Below, piece after piece: positions 1 to 13,600 of a stretch of DNA of 64,000 nucleotides; the first letter of the stretch is position 1; each line of letters opens with the position of its first letter. Under the pieces are notes generated by a model, which saw only the letters and a program-made list of their open reading frames with translations, had not been told where the DNA came from and did not search any database. Position numbers and translations under genes: made by a program. The stretch lies in NCBI GenBank assembly GCA_037576195.1, contig CM075103.1, forward strand, positions 14,446,001 through 14,510,000. Direction: 5' to 3'. This DNA comes from Phytoseiulus persimilis (taxonomy: Eukaryota; Arthropoda; Arachnida; Mesostigmata; Phytoseiidae).

Positions 1-3000
1 GTTGAGTCATCTAACGACGATCCATTCGAATCGGATCGGTGCTCCAGAATGTCTGGGGTGGGATTCCCGGTCGGATCTTGACGCAGAGCTACCAAAGGAA
101 TCGACCTGGAATCGACCGCCCACGAGCGTACCCTGCCCCGGCCGAGCGTGCAAAGAGCGTGTTTTGGCGAAAAGTCAGCGAGAAATCGTCGGACGGCGGG
201 CTACGAAACGGAGCAAGTGCATAATCTCCCAGACGAGCTTGTGGCGTGCTCCCGGTCTCGCAGGGCAGATGGAGTAGAAGTCAATCCTCCGAGCAGCAAT
301 GAGAAAGAGCCGGCAAGGCCTCGGAGCCGGGCTCGTCGACGGTGGGGCCAAGTTCCGTAAATAATGCACAAACGCAACAACCTTCTTGGCCTCAGAACAA
401 GAAACCGAAGCACACAGCTACAACTGCTACGCAAGGAAGGAATGACAAAGGAACGAAAGGTCCGACGGGTTCTGAGGGTTTTTTGAGAGTTTTCAATGGC
501 CGAGGGCGACCCGGAAATCCGCGGGAACGGCGCGGCGGGGGCCGGGAGAAAGGTTTCGCCGAGAAAGTCCAGTTTCGCTCCCGGCCGTTCGCTTCTTCGT
601 CGATACCTTGGCGTGATCGCTGTTTCCGAGCTCGGCAGTCCCGCGGTTCTCGTTTCCCGACCCGAGTTCAGGGGTGCTCTACGAACCGCCTCTCTTGGTC
701 TTGAGAGAAAACTTCGTACAATAATTCTGCTGATCAGGATATCTTCCGCGGGAATTGTTTTCTCGAGACACTATCTGTGAGCCGAGGCCGGAGAGCGTTT
801 CGGTGTGACTCGAGGTTCGCTGCCACTTCCCATTTCTCTGGTCTTGTCGACTTCGTTCCACGATTTCCTGCGTTTGTTCTCCACTAAGTAGGCGGAAAGA
901 GGAGGAGGATGCTGTGGTGGCGGCAGATGGATGAAGAGCCCGCGAATCTTTTGTCGCTGCCAACTTCGTGGTCGTCGACGCTTGAACGAGTCGCTGAAGT
1001 TTTGCAACAAGCAAACAGATCCCCAACGGAACATGCAACAGTCGCGAACACACAAACGCACTCTTCCAACAAGGCAACGCACCCCCATCCCCTTCCCCGC
1101 AGCGCTTCTCCCCTTTGCCTTTTCCGAGCGATAGCCCGCGTTTTCCAGAGAGGAAGCTTCCGAGAACACAGACGGACCAGGCAGCGTTGACGGGAGAGTT
1201 GCGCGGGGCATGCCTCAATCGGCAAGCAGCCGTCCCGAGCTTCTCCCCGTCGCCTCTCCGTCTTCTCGCGACATGGAACTGTTTGGGCTCCAGTCGCTCA
1301 GAACCGCTCCGCGGATGGAAGTTCATCCGAAAACGGGGTTTCTCGAAACCCCTCCGCAGAGCTCACTAACGTTGTGGGCAGTTGGCTGAGGCAGTCGGGC
1401 GGTTTGAGTGACAGTGAAATTGACGCAGAGAATTAGAGAACACGAGAACCAGAAAAGGAACGTAGAAATTCCTTTCGTATCGATTGGGGCGACACCGGCG
1501 ATCGAGTCGGATAGGTCGGCAAGCGAGCAGGTCGAAGGCATGCAGGCTCCTCACGTGGGGTGGCCTTCAATTGCTCCGGGGAGGGAGCGGACGGCAGAAC
1601 GCACATGAAGCTTGGACCACCGGAGCGCAGAAACCTAGAAGCGACCTCACTGAGTCAGCGATGGATGAACGAAACGACGGCACGCCTCTGTAGGGTGTCC
1701 GTCACAAGGTCGACCGCGATCTGCACTTCGAACGCGCATTGATTCCGACAGCTATGATCGATCATTCTCACTCAATTCGCCGCGAGTTTCACCTTCAGCT
1801 GGATCTCCACGCTCCGAGCAAGCTTTCGATCAATTCCAACTGCAAAGAGTCTGAGCGTTCTCTGTTGTTTCTTCTCTCTATACTGTTTTAGAACAATTCT
1901 CCAACGCGGGATATTCCGTTTTGTTGCTGGTTCGGTGTTCACCTTCCTTCGTGAAGCCGAGGGAAACTGAGGGGACGGGTTCTGTCACACACGGGAGCTC
2001 CGGGAGACGTGTCGGCGGAACGTGAAGACGACCGGAAAATGAGAACAGGAGCATGGCGCTCCGGCATCCCATTGATCTGAACGTGTAGCCTCTCGAAAAG
2101 AATGGTCGAGTCGCTCGTTCCTTTCTCTATTCTTCCCTCGAGTGCAACGTGCCCAACTGACATGTCACACCAGTGACTCATAGAGCGCCAGGCACATAAC
2201 GTGATGAACGTGGAGATCCGTCCCCACCTTCAACGCATCGGAGCCGCGATTCCTCGAGTTTCTGGACAGACAGGCTGCGTTTCCTGCCTCCGTTCATCCA
2301 TCCCACCCTGGCAGCTTACCGCGCGGGGCGAGATGAAGTTGATCAGAATAGAGGAAGCCGTTGCGGGGGAACGGATTTCTTCCTCTTCGAAGTTGTCCAA
2401 TTGGATGTTCGGTATCAGAGGAGATCCTGATATGCTGGTGTAAGAGTTCCAGCCTCATCCGCACTCGTTCGCTGGAGCGCGGCTGAGATGAGAACCAGTT
2501 GAAGACGCTCTGTGCTCTCGCCGCTACATGAGACGTTTACTTCTCAACGGAACGGAAAGCGGGGAAGATACGGAAAAGATTGTACGTGGTCATGTCTCCT
2601 TCCCTCCCAAGGGTGACACTGATCCGACATTGATCCGAGGCGACCGTTGTTTTCTGCAACAGCTTCATCCGAGAGACGGTTGTCTGGCGTGCAGGTGAGG
2701 ATTTAGCGACTCGGACCCCATCGTATGCTTCCCCACCTAGAAGTTCCGCATTGCTGTCAGATAGGTCTCGAATTTGTTTCGAGCTCACATCCATGAGCAG
2801 ATTCGGAAACGGTAGCTGCCACCGGGCTCTGTTGACTAAACTGCGGCTTCGTACACGCTCCTTGGAACTGAACTCGGCACTGCATAGATGTTGAGCCGGG
2901 TTTGAATGCGTTCGCTCACATCTCGAACTTCACTTAGTGAGCATCTCTCTACGTACTACGTTCCTCGTCGTCGGGAGAGTCATAACGTCGTCTTTCATTC

Positions 3001-3861
3001 CATGCGTTATTCGCGCCCTAGGACCTACTATGCTCAAGCGTGCCGGAACGTGACAGTTTTCGGAATAGTGTAGAGAACGCGCATGATGTGAATGCATTAG
3101 AGCCGAAGGCGGCAAAGTCAGTGGAAATTCCCGTGGACCTGACACCACGATGGGAAAAGTTTAACAGAACGACGTGTAACAGAAGCTCGAAGTGTCTTCG
3201 GAAAGAAGTTTACACATGGCCGAACAAGAGTTGGGATAATGCTCGAAACTTGTTCCTGTCCGACGTCTTCACCGTCAGCAACATTGACGGCGGCACGACG
3301 TCTTCGTCGCACGTCCGCTCCCAGGCCAAATTAATATCCCAGACGTTTTCTGCCATATACGCTGTCAGCATTTGCGTACGTTCTTCTACCTTCTTGCTCG
3401 ACTAGCTTGAGACTGACTACTTGGCCCGGCCGTTACGCCGCCGATACCGCTCGCAGGCCTGGTGGGCTGAGTGGGTGACTTGCTCGGTGATGCATGGAAC
3501 TCTTGAAGGGTGAAGAGTCGACGAAGAGACGAAAAAAAACGAAAAAAAAATAACCAGTGACGGCTTCTATCTGGACGTGTAACATGAAAATTACTACACG
3601 GATTACGTCGACTCCCCGGTGCCTGTTCGCCGCAGGCCCCCTCCCTCTTTTTCCGCGCTTTTCCGAGCCACCCGACACCTTGAATTATCCCTGGCTTGGT
3701 CAAAGACGAGTGTCCTTCTCCCAATATTTCGAGGTCAACCTTGAGTCAGAAGAGAAACAGAAGAGTTTTCCAGTGGCTTCTGAAAGCAGCGCGAGAATGA
3801 GGTAGTTTTCACTTGTTGCGTCTGCGAGCATTTAGCTGAAGAACGCTCATCTTGTTTCCAG

Positions 3862-4241
3862 GTGAGCCCGATGACGCAAGACGCGACTTTCGGAACTGTT
3901 ACAACATAACAAGGAAAACTCAACCTGAATTCGAGATTTATCTACGAGAGGGTTCCTGGAAACCGAGACTCACTCCCGATTTCCGGAAGCTTCTAAAAAT
4001 TGCTCGGGATCGAATAGCTCTTCAACTCCTACCGTCGGGTGCCCGCGAAGTTCAGAGTTTCGTCTCACAAGGAACGGGCAAAACGTCAGCAAAATGGGAA
4101 TCGCACGAAAAATCAGAAGGACAAACACTGATTGACTTGGGTACTGTCGTCGAAGCCGGACACAAGCAGCAGCAATTACAGAAAATGAAACGCCGAACTT
4201 TCCCAAACAATCGCGAGCGCAGCCGGCGATCAGAAAATTGA
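3862..4241 (+). CDS. Exon-like open frame, unknown function
   Basis: An open frame of about 126 codons begins directly after a good acceptor (CTTGTTTCCAG ending at 3,861) and runs to a stop. It is hydrophilic and basic, with strands such as PEFEIYLREGSWKP and KIARDRIALQLL. I do not recognise it. It could be a real terminal exon, or chance; no partner exon was identified upstream. Confidence 0.15.
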
Positions 4242-5835
4242 CCCCGTATCTCTAAAAGGCCGATTGTCCGCGGAGCGTCCAACGTTGACGGCTAAAAACC
4301 GAAGAGAACGACGAAACTGAGAACGAAAACGCGTGAGACGCTACCACAGTAGAGATCTTCATTTTGATCCATAATCATCAGCGTCGGAGTGAGCCCTCTG
4401 AACGGGAGCGAGAGAAAGAAGTTCCGTTGAAGTCATCATCGACTTCGTTTCCTCCGCCCACTGAAGCTCGTGCGTTCGAAGTCAGTCGGTCCGTCGGGCT
4501 GCGACTGTCTGAGCCAGCAAGTGAGCACTGTGGGGGTTCCTCTCCGTCGCGGTGGTCGCTAAGTCTCTCTCTCTCTGCTCTGATTCTTGTGCTCATTCAC
4601 TCTCGTTTCTCGCTTGTCTCGTTGTTCTCTTGTTTAGACCTCATTATGAGCTCTCTGGTCGCACCGTCGGATAGATTGGCGGCGAACGGTTAGGGGTAAG
4701 AGAGCGATAGAGGGATCTCCGCTCTAATGGTCTCCTCGGTCAGAAAAATACGTTGTGACCGCAACATGGAGCCGACAATGGGAACACACGATCGCCCAGG
4801 ATGAGACTTGAGTCCGAATTCGCTCGGACCAAACGCTCCGATTCATGCTTTAGCTTACGCGAGACTGGAGTCCGTTTTCTTCCGCCATCTTGGAATTTTT
4901 GCCGCCGTTCCGGCGGAAAAACAGGGGCCGGAGTTGGGTCTAGCGAGAACCCTGCGAAACAAGAGGGAGGGGCTGCTAGGAGATTCGGGAATTCAGACGT
5001 GTTCCGGAAGCTTCAGAAACGTACTCTTAAGTTGTTCTGCTTCTCTGACTTTTCACGCGTCGGTCTGCGCCTGACATACAGCCACCAGGCGGCCCGTCGC
5101 CTGTAACAACACGTTTGGCCATGGGTCCGGCATTAGCAGAGTGGCAGGAAGGTGAAACGCTCGCGGCGCTTGCGGAACGAAGAGATAGAGAGAATCCTCC
5201 TTGAGAAGCGGAAAAATATATGCGCGTGAATAATGTGTAGTGAGCGACGGAAACGAAAATTGTTGGGTGCTCTGAGAGCTTTGCTCGGATAAGTGAGAGA
5301 TACACAGGAAGAGAAAGAATGGTCGAGGCGAACGGAGATCGAGTATGGTCCCTGGCGGGAGAGATAAATATCGGGTCAGAGTAAAACTGAGTCTCAGCCG
5401 ATGCGAGGGCTAACTGATCGCGGAGAGAGTTGAACGAAAATAGTTTGAGCAATATTTCCCAAACTACCCTATCGGTTCCGGGTCCGCTGGAGCCAAGGTA
5501 ACGATCGTTCCAACATGGCCCGATCTTCGAATTCGCGCGATGCCCTCCAAAATCCACCTGATAAATGTTCTGGGCTGATTTCGGTAGCGCATTCACCTCT
5601 CCCCGAGGCTCCGGCTCCCCAGGCGAGCGATCATCTGAGATTTCCTGAGACGAGCCCCACACCATCCAATCGTAACCATATCTCGAATGATTGGAAGCCC
5701 ACACATGAATTGGAGAATGTTTGATTCCCTCGCGAGAACTTATTTACTCGAGAATCCAAACGCCATTGGACTAGCGGAATTTGTGCGCCCCTCATTAGGG
5801 CTCGCCCACAGGTTGTGCATGAAAGAATGCCGCTA

Positions 5836-6132
5836 TCATTGAGATCGATACAACGCGACACGGTTCCTGTTTCTAGGGAATCGTTCACGCCCTGTGGCTT
5901 CGGACATCAGCCAGCAGTCGGAAGCCAATCCAATCGTGACAATCGTCGATAGAAAACCACCGAGCGCAATAGACGGAAGGGATCGGGACGAGAGCAGGAA
6001 TCTGACTGGGTGTAGTCTGATCGAGGAAAGGGTGTTGGAGGTAACGATGACGGGGTTTGGATTGATCGAGACGGTTATGCTATACACAAGGAACACCGCG
6101 AGAGCGACCGAGATAAAACGGGCGCCAGTCAT
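5836..6132 (-). CDS. Minus-strand open frame with signal-like start and a second hydrophobic segment
   Basis: 98 codons from an ATG at 6,132. The N-terminus MTGARFISVALAVFLVYSIT is a convincing signal peptide or membrane anchor. A second hydrophobic stretch near residues 56-75 (IALGGFLSTIVTIGLASDCW) is followed by a polar basic end. The TIGLASDCWL wording faintly recalls the first helix and loop of claudin/stargazin-type four-helix proteins, but no further helices follow and no good donor was found. Function unknown; may be chance. Confidence 0.2.
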   Translation of the reverse strand: MTGARFISVALAVFLVYSITVSINPNPVIVTSNTLSSIRLHPVRFLLSSRSLPSIALGGFLSTIVTIGLASDCWLMSEATGRERFPRNRNRVALYRSQ

Positions 6133-8739
6133 ATGCGTGCTAGATACATTATTGTTGTCTCTGAGTCATCTGATGAGGAGAACTTCCTCCGGTCGAACGG
6201 GGTGGTAACCCAACAAGATACGACGACAGATGCCTGCCCCATAGCTTCCTTAACTGCCAACCTTACCCCTGCTTATGTTGTGTGCTCGTATGCGATGTGC
6301 ACAACCACAAGCTCGGGGAGCGCGAGTCAAAGAGGAAGCAGAACGAGGAATGACCAAATCGAGCCCTCGAAGGATAAATGAAACCCAGGGGCTTTGCTCA
6401 GTTCGTGTCCCGGGGCGTCATGCAACCCTGGGAGCAAACCAAAGAACTCCAAGAACCCGTCCCCAGCTCCTCGCGGGGTTCAGGAAAGGGTTCCGCTCAA
6501 GCTTTGATTGCGGCTGCTAGGATTCACTTCCGATGTATGGCAGCTCTCTATCCTTGAACGAATCGGAAGTGAACTGCGGTCAGTGGCGATCAATGTCTGC
6601 TGTACTAGATGACGTTGTGAGAATGCCGGTGAGACCGCGAAGCTCGGCTACCGTTGCCGTCTCAGATGAACAAAATAACGAGTCGCGGTGAACAGCACGA
6701 TCGACTTCCGAGTCTCGGAGCTCCTGAGGGGGCGACAGATGACTGACAGGTGTGTCGTAAGGAATCGGCTAAGGACCGCATGTTCTCCGGAGCCATCCCA
6801 CTGCCTGTTTGCCCAGTTAACTGGATGCCTAACTACCTATCTGTCTGTCAGTTGGCATAGAGCTTGACAGCCCGACCGATACTCCCGAAGACGTGTACGT
6901 ATTGGAGCTATACATCGATGACATGGGAATTAGATTGATATATGAGACAGCTACGGCGACGGTGCTTGTGAGGTCTACGAGACTCGACCAGGAACCTCTA
7001 ACTCTAGAGCCTCCGTCACTGATGCGACCTCGAGTCGGAGGAATCCATTCTCAACTTCAGCCTCTTCGCCGGAGAGAACTGAAGGATGGCCTGAAGTATC
7101 AGATCTGCACTTAGATCAGAAGAACTCGTTTTCCGCAATAAGAGTGCAGGTCCTTGTTGAGGTCCATCTGACGTGGAGTCTCGGGCTCAACGGTGGGCTC
7201 ACTAACTGGGCTTCGCAGAGGAGGAGCGGGACATTTTTAACCGATTCCGTGAGATGAACGGCCTGTGTGAACTACCGGACACCATGCCTTCCATTGTTGT
7301 GGTCGTTTCCGCTTCGAAAGCGAAATCAACTTCTCCCTCACTTCTCCGGCTCCCTTGAAGAGTCACGGTTACCGACAGCCGTGGCCAGGCTGGGTATGCG
7401 CTCGAGCGTGTATTTCGCCACGGGCGGGGTGAGGAATTTCTCAAATTGCCTCTTTAACAGCTCGTTTCTCCGGTCGTCCGATACATTTCGTCGTGGAGTC
7501 GCTCCCGCTGCTGCCCGTCGTGCTCAGAAGGCTCTGAGGTTCAAGAAGTTGGTCACCTGCCCGGTCGCCGTAGATCTTCCGTCTTCTGTTTTCTCTGTCT
7601 TGGTATTTATGGTCTTCGAATTGAGAGATCACTAGGTGCCCCATTCGCCTTCATTTTCAAACTTCGGTCCGGGTCAGAGTTCAGCACGCCAAAGACGGCC
7701 GAAGGCTCTGCTCTCTCCTTTCTGTCCTCTCGATGTCTATCTCGCGATGGTGGCGGCCGGTCGCGGCTTTTTATGCCGCTATCGCCCGGCCGAACGACGA
7801 CAAAGCTGGGGAAGATTCGACAACGACGTCACCAGGACTGTATTGACAACGACGTCGCGGCAACCCAAAAACGAAGATTTGTTATCGTGACAACACATTC
7901 TCACGTCGATGAACGTAGCCGAAAGTCCCGAATTAGAACGGCTGGAGCCGCTTGGCAATCTTCTCCTGAGCAGAGGACCTATATTTGGAGCCCGGCACCG
8001 TTATCGATTCGAGTGCTGATGACCAACGATTTCCGAGGGACCTCGGGAGGCTACTCGATGAGAGTTTGTTCTGACCGGTGGTTCGTTTATTGAAAGAATC
8101 CACACCGGCTTCGAGATCCCGGCTCTCAACTGCGTTCAGTCAGTGCCGTTACCGAGATTGTTGCGATCGACGCTGGGCAGCTTCGGGAACCCGCTGTGTT
8201 TGAGGAGGATGAGCAACGGGTGAGTCCGATGAGCTCTAAGCTCTCGATATCGAGGCCGATTCAAGCGCCTCCGAATGCTGCTTCCCAATGGGATAAATTG
8301 GGAGCCCGTGAAAATTCGAGGCAAATGGACTGCGATCGCGACGCGTCGAAAGGGATAATCGAAGACACAGACGGTTGGGGATGGGGAAAGAGTGCTGGAT
8401 GCAGAGTTCTGGAGGGAGAGGAGAAAACGCCGCGCACGCGAGACAGTGAAACAGTGAGAGGGAGTCGGGAAGAAGGAACGAAGCCGGGGCGAGAAAAGAG
8501 CGCACATGAGAGGGTATCGCAGGGAGCTGAGGGTGGACGAGTTGCCCAAAAAGAGGAACGTGAGAGGAAAAGAGAGCTGCAAACGAGCTCGTTGGCGCCC
8601 GAGCGACGTTTGCATTTGTCTTCTGCTGATCTGAGGCCGGAGCTCCGAGTTCTCGGAAACAAGTGAGAGCTGAGGAGAATAGAAATATCAATCGAATACA
8701 ATCGGCTTTGCCAATCACTTCTCCAACGCCCTCTCGATT

Positions 8740-9335
8740 AACGATGTGGTCCCTGTTAACTCTCTTCCTCACATGATTGCATCGTCATTCTATCATGGTT
8801 TCTCCTCGGTCCATTCCGCTTGTCATTTCTCCCATGCCCGCATCAACCCTCTCCTCATTATCCTCCTCTATGTGTTCATTCAACCCCTTCCCTCCCCTCA
8901 TGTTTCCCCGATCTTCTCCGGTCTCCGATACCCTTGCGAGTCTTGTTCCGGCAGCTCGAGATTTGGAATTCGATGGTGAGGATTCGTCTTCGCGTCATCG
9001 TCCCGCAGCCTCTTCCCGTTTGTTACTCCCACCATCCTTTCTCCTTCCCCAGCGTCTCCTTTCCACCGTTCCCTGTACTATGCTTCTGATCTTCCAGCTT
9101 GCTGAAAGGCTGGCATGCTCGCTGTTTCGAGCTTCGCTTCTCGCCCCCCCCCCCCCCCCCCTTCTTGCTCGGATCACAGATTCTATTCGACAGTTCGTTG
9201 CTCCGTTAGTCTGCCCGTCTCTCTCGCTATTTTCAGAGCGTTGCAAAGTTTCAATGCAGGCTTCTTCCGCGGCGTCGACAGACAGATCTTATTGAGACAG
9301 AAGCGGAGATCGGCGCGCCTCGTCGTTTTTTTTCA
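8740..9335 (+). other. Pyrimidine-rich stretch
   Basis: About 600 bases dominated by C and T on the plus strand, with many CTCC, TTCC and TCTC words. The resulting proline/serine/leucine open frames have no domain features. It includes the C18 run. No gene is called. Confidence 0.7.
9144..9161 (+). repeat. Poly-C run (C18)
   Basis: Eighteen consecutive C residues directly after TCTCG. The length of such runs is prone to assembly or sequencing error. Confidence 0.97.
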
Positions 9336-10020
9336 ATTTGACTAAGAAAACCAGAGCGAGAACATTCGAAGCGAAGTGAAACTCTGCATCATCCAGCTGT
9401 GAACTCCGCTCCTCTCGAGCGTGTGCGTCTCGAGGGGAAAAAGTGAAACGAAGAAGTCAGCCATACAACCGAGCTCCCTCGTCCGTCCACTTGTACTCGC
9501 GCCATCTTCGAACCCGCTCGTTCTCCCGCAAGAACGAGATAAAGTGTCCAACCCTCTGCTGTAAAAAGTGCCCCGCGCTTTTATGACAATAATACACTAT
9601 GAGCTAGCACTCCTCTGCTCGCACTGAGCTGAACCAACGAGTCGGGCGAGTTCTCGGCCCAGAGCTCCGGTTAGATTTCTCCTTTCGGATTCCCGGCTCG
9701 GATTCCCGGTTCGACCTCTTAGTTCGGATTCCTGCTTCGAGGCCCGGACGAATTGCGACCGAATGGAATGAAGGAAGAGGAGCACTGAGGGAATAATCGG
9801 AAGAAGATGCAGCGTCACGGCTAGTAAACGTTTCCGAACGGGCCGCGGTGTGGAATCCGAATTTGTAATCCGCGTTGGATTTTATTCCCTGCCAAGAGCT
9901 TGGTCTTTCAGTTGTTCCGAGGTATCCTAGGACAGATGATACATTATGGCCTTACTGCTTGCCATCTCATTCCTCTACGAGCCAGAGTGACAAAAAACTC
10001 GTGGAACCTGAGGGATAACC

Positions 10021-10188
10021 TCTCGTCTTCCCCCTGCAATGTCTGTCTGTATTCCCTCTTCTACCAACCCTCTCTCCTCCCACATCACCCTCACCCACTC
10101 TTATTCTATCTATCTCCTCTCATCCTAGTCTCTTCTCCATCTCATGCTGTCTATCTTCCAGTCCTTTCTCTTCCTCACCCTTTTTCAG
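10021..10188 (+). other. Long polypyrimidine tract ending in a splice-acceptor-like CAG
   Basis: About 168 bases almost entirely of C and T, with few purines, ending CCCTTTTTCAG at 10,188. It is among the strongest acceptor contexts in the window and is followed by an open frame on the same strand. Confidence 0.5.
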
Positions 10189-10623
10189 ACAAACATACGC
10201 GAACGACGCACATGGGTAGTCGTAGACGTTTTCGAGGAGCAGGAGTCATTGACAAATGAGGAAATCTTTCTTGTGCTTCTTCCTCGCACCACCGCTCCAG
10301 GAGAATCTATGGAAGATCCATGGCGGTGTGAGGTCGGAATATCGTTCATAATTCATCGCGGGCAACGATGGATGGCGAAAGTGGACTGCACCGTATCACT
10401 CACGGCACTCCTTCTTCGTGTCCGCCTCTCGGAACGAAGTGATGCGAGTGGCGTGTTTTCCACGTCGCTGTCAGCGATGCGTACAGGCGAAACTCTCACA
10501 AGGATTCCCTTCAAAGGAGGAAAAACAATGAAGAGAAAATATTGGGTTTCGAGCCGATCGTGTTTGCCGACGCCCTTCTGTTTTCCGACGTGGGCTGAAG
10601 CGCACAGACCTCTACAACGGTAA
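10189..10623 (+). CDS. Exon-like open frame behind a strong acceptor, unknown function
   Basis: The frame is open for about 145 codons after the CAG at 10,188. It contains strand-like peptides, EEIFLVLLPRTTA and CEVGISFIIHRGQRWMAKVD, which loosely recall the central part of a galectin CRD, but there is no clear match. No exon upstream or downstream was found to join it. Could be an isolated real exon, a gene remnant or chance. Confidence 0.2.
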   Translation, partial: TNIRERRTWVVVDVFEEQESLTNEEIFLVLLPRTTAPGESMEDPWRCEVGISFIIHRGQRWMAKVDCTVSLTALLLRVRLSERSDASGVFSTSLSAMRTGETLTRIPFKGGKTMKRKYWVSSRSCLPTPFCFPTWAEAHRPLQR

Positions 10624-13600
10624 ACTTCAAAACCCCTGAACAACCACATTGACGAGTGCGCTACGCGGATGACCACGTCACCGAGTTTCGAGCGCGGTAA
10701 AGGCTGTGTTGAGAATATCCGAGGCTACGATAGCGACCTCAATGACCCCTCCAGGGGGATGCCACGATATTGAAGGAAGATCACACCATCAGTAGAAATT
10801 GAAAACCATTTCAACGGACGCTATAGCCGAAGGGTCTGAGTGCTAGTTCGTCTCGAGCGGGAGGCCACGGCTCCGCTTCTCGAGCATTCGGACCCAGAGT
10901 TCGACTGCCTTAGATATGGTTCCCACTCTGTTCAGGCGATCGGAGAACCTTTCCTGATCCCGGCCGAGGGGAACACTTGCGGTGCTGGCTGCTATGTCTA
11001 ACGCAAGCGACTGCAGTGAACATCGGCTGGAGCTAATCGTTGTTTCCGGCGGAAGCCCCGGCCGAGGCGCGAGCGGATATCATCCTGTTGCTCCCCATTA
11101 TCAGAACTATCAATGTCTGCGAATGAGTTCCAGGTTCAGAGTCCCATCCGGAAACTCATTCCTCCTGGGAACGAAGTGAGAAAACTCTCGTCGTTTCCTT
11201 GTTTCACCCTTGACATGGAATCGTCGCCCTGCGGCTCGATACCGTTCAAAAGTGGCCTCACTCCGCGCTGCGAATGCAGATTCGGTTAGCCGCTTTTTCT
11301 TTCTACTTTCTCGCGAGCTGAAACTCGCCTCACCCATCCGTCAGGCTCATTCCGTTACCACTGGGAAAGCTCCCCGAGGCAGAAGTTTCAGATCGATCCA
11401 TTCTGCCTCGGTCGATTCGGCGACCAGTTCTACCTGCCTCATCGATGGCTAGGGACGCAGGAATAGTTCGCGGAGGAGGAGATTATTTCCAAAGCCCGCG
11501 AGAATTTGAGAACACAATGGAACGTGATCTCCTACTATGTTCTTGAGCTCGATGAGTCGCCTGGGACCTCGGAGATTTGCCCAATAATGAGCGCTCCTGT
11601 TTTTTTTTCGTCCTAGTCGTCCATCGGCCGTTTACCGGGTCTCATCTCCTTGGCTCAATCGTCGCCGAGTCCTCGATCTTGTCACGCGGATCGGGTTCTG
11701 TGGGAGGAATCGCTCAACTATGAAATTGTGTGGATAGATCCAAAACGAACTTATTAACATCTTTGGATTGCCTTCGTTCCTCAGAAATTGGGAGATACGA
11801 ATGAGCCACCACAGAGGCAAAACTGAAGGAAGGGAAGCAGGCAGACGGCTGAGAGAGCTAATGATTGAGATGAGAAGAGGGACCGTGCAGAATCCTGACA
11901 TGGAAAACTCGTATTCCACCGCGTCATCTTCCGCCGGAAATCCCTCACCGGGATCTCCGTTCAGGGAGAAATTGAAATCTGTCGGTTCAAGGTGTAAACT
12001 TGAGCCTTCATATATGCACGCATCAGTAAATTACTTCGACCGCGAAGTTTTCCGGATCCCGGTTAGTTTTATCCGCGAGTTCTGACTCGGTGGGTCCCCA
12101 TGGTTGATCCGCCCTGGGCAGAGTTGCACTCATGAAATCGTGAACAATCACGTGGAACGCAGCGAAAAATCGAGTTTCAATCAGCCGAGTAGTCAGGCGG
12201 CTACTGCAGCCACACAAAAACTCACAAACGTGCCCACGCACGATCACTGTCCTGACTGGGAGTGTTTCGAAGAGGATTCCGGTCCCCGAGCTCGAAAACG
12301 GGTTCTACGGTCTCTTCTCTCATTTGACGCGAATTCAAGATGAGCCAGTTGTGGAAAGGCCTCAACGTGAGCTTTGGGAAACTTCTGAAATCGCCAATTT
12401 CATCAGTACAGTAAAGCCCTGGTCATGTGGACCAATTGATGTATGAGAAGGTTCCCATGATAGAGTCAGAACAGTTTCTCCAACATAATTGATGGTCGCC
12501 GATAAGTGTACTCATGGTCCCCGAAAGTTTGTGACGCAGAGAGCATGTGACCGGGGGTTCAGTATATCATGCGATCTCCATTGTACAATACGAGGAGGAT
12601 TCAGTTCCGGGACCTGCACCTACGGCTCGCGACCGAATATGGAGGGTTCAGGAAAGAATTTCCGAGCACATATGAACGACGGTGGGTGAAATTTTTGAGG
12701 AATTCACGGAAGATCTTAGTCGAGTCGCTGACGAGATGTGTGGGGAGCAATAACCGTTCGTTCCGTTCAACGAATTTTCTCCTGGATGACAGTCCCCTGT
12801 CCAACTTCGAGTCCGGGGCGTAATGAGAAAAGCATTAGGAGCGGCGCTCGTTGTCGTCGTCGCAGTTGTAAGAGTCGCAGAAGGATGAGGAAAGGAGGAA
12901 AGTATTCCTCCTTGCAACGTGGGCGGGGCCTCGGTCTGGTTGACTGGCAAACGGAAGTGTTGGGGAACCCACTGCCGGCGAAATTCGAATTCAGTGCTGA
13001 TTAAAAAATTGGAACAATTTGCAGCACTGCTGCCTCGACCGCCACCCGCAGCGGGACGAGCGAAAGTGAACGAACGGGGTGCGCAAACCATCCAACTAGT
13101 CGGGACCCGCCCGACTTCGAGCATGGGAACGGTCTCGTGTAGGGCGAGAGCGTCGACGGGTGGGTGAGCTTCCGAAGCAGGCGACATTTCCGTCAGTTGG
13201 TTCCTGCAAGACAAAAAACGAGAAAGGAGAAAACTTCGAAGTTGCTGTTTGCTTTAGCGAGCCGGGAGCACGCTCGCCTTTTCCCACTCGTTGCTTAGAA
13301 AATTACGACTCGTGTCTCACGCGCGAGCGATGCCAGTATCCAGCCGCCAATACCGAACGGGTCCCGATTGAAGTTCCGTAACGAGCCACGGTTCGGAGAC
13401 TTGGGAGCAGGGAATGAGGTGGGGGCGACGACGACGCCGTGGAGGGCGTTGCCTCACAAAGACTGGAATCCTGCGACTCACCATCACCGTCCACCGAAGA
13501 GCAGCTGCGAGTTGCTGCAGAAGCAGCTGCTGCTTTGGGCTCCCGACCGCTTCGGCGAGCGGCTACTGCAGTCCGAAACGCGACCCGGAGGGGAAAGGAG

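Noticed and set aside
5027..5704. 225-codon open frame on the minus strand
   Set aside because: No domain, signal or splice support; low-complexity Ser/Arg-rich end; length is within what chance allows on two strands of 64 kb.
12648..13214. 188-codon open frame on the minus strand
   Set aside because: No recognisable motif; threonine run from a simple repeat; several overlapping frames of similar length on both strands.
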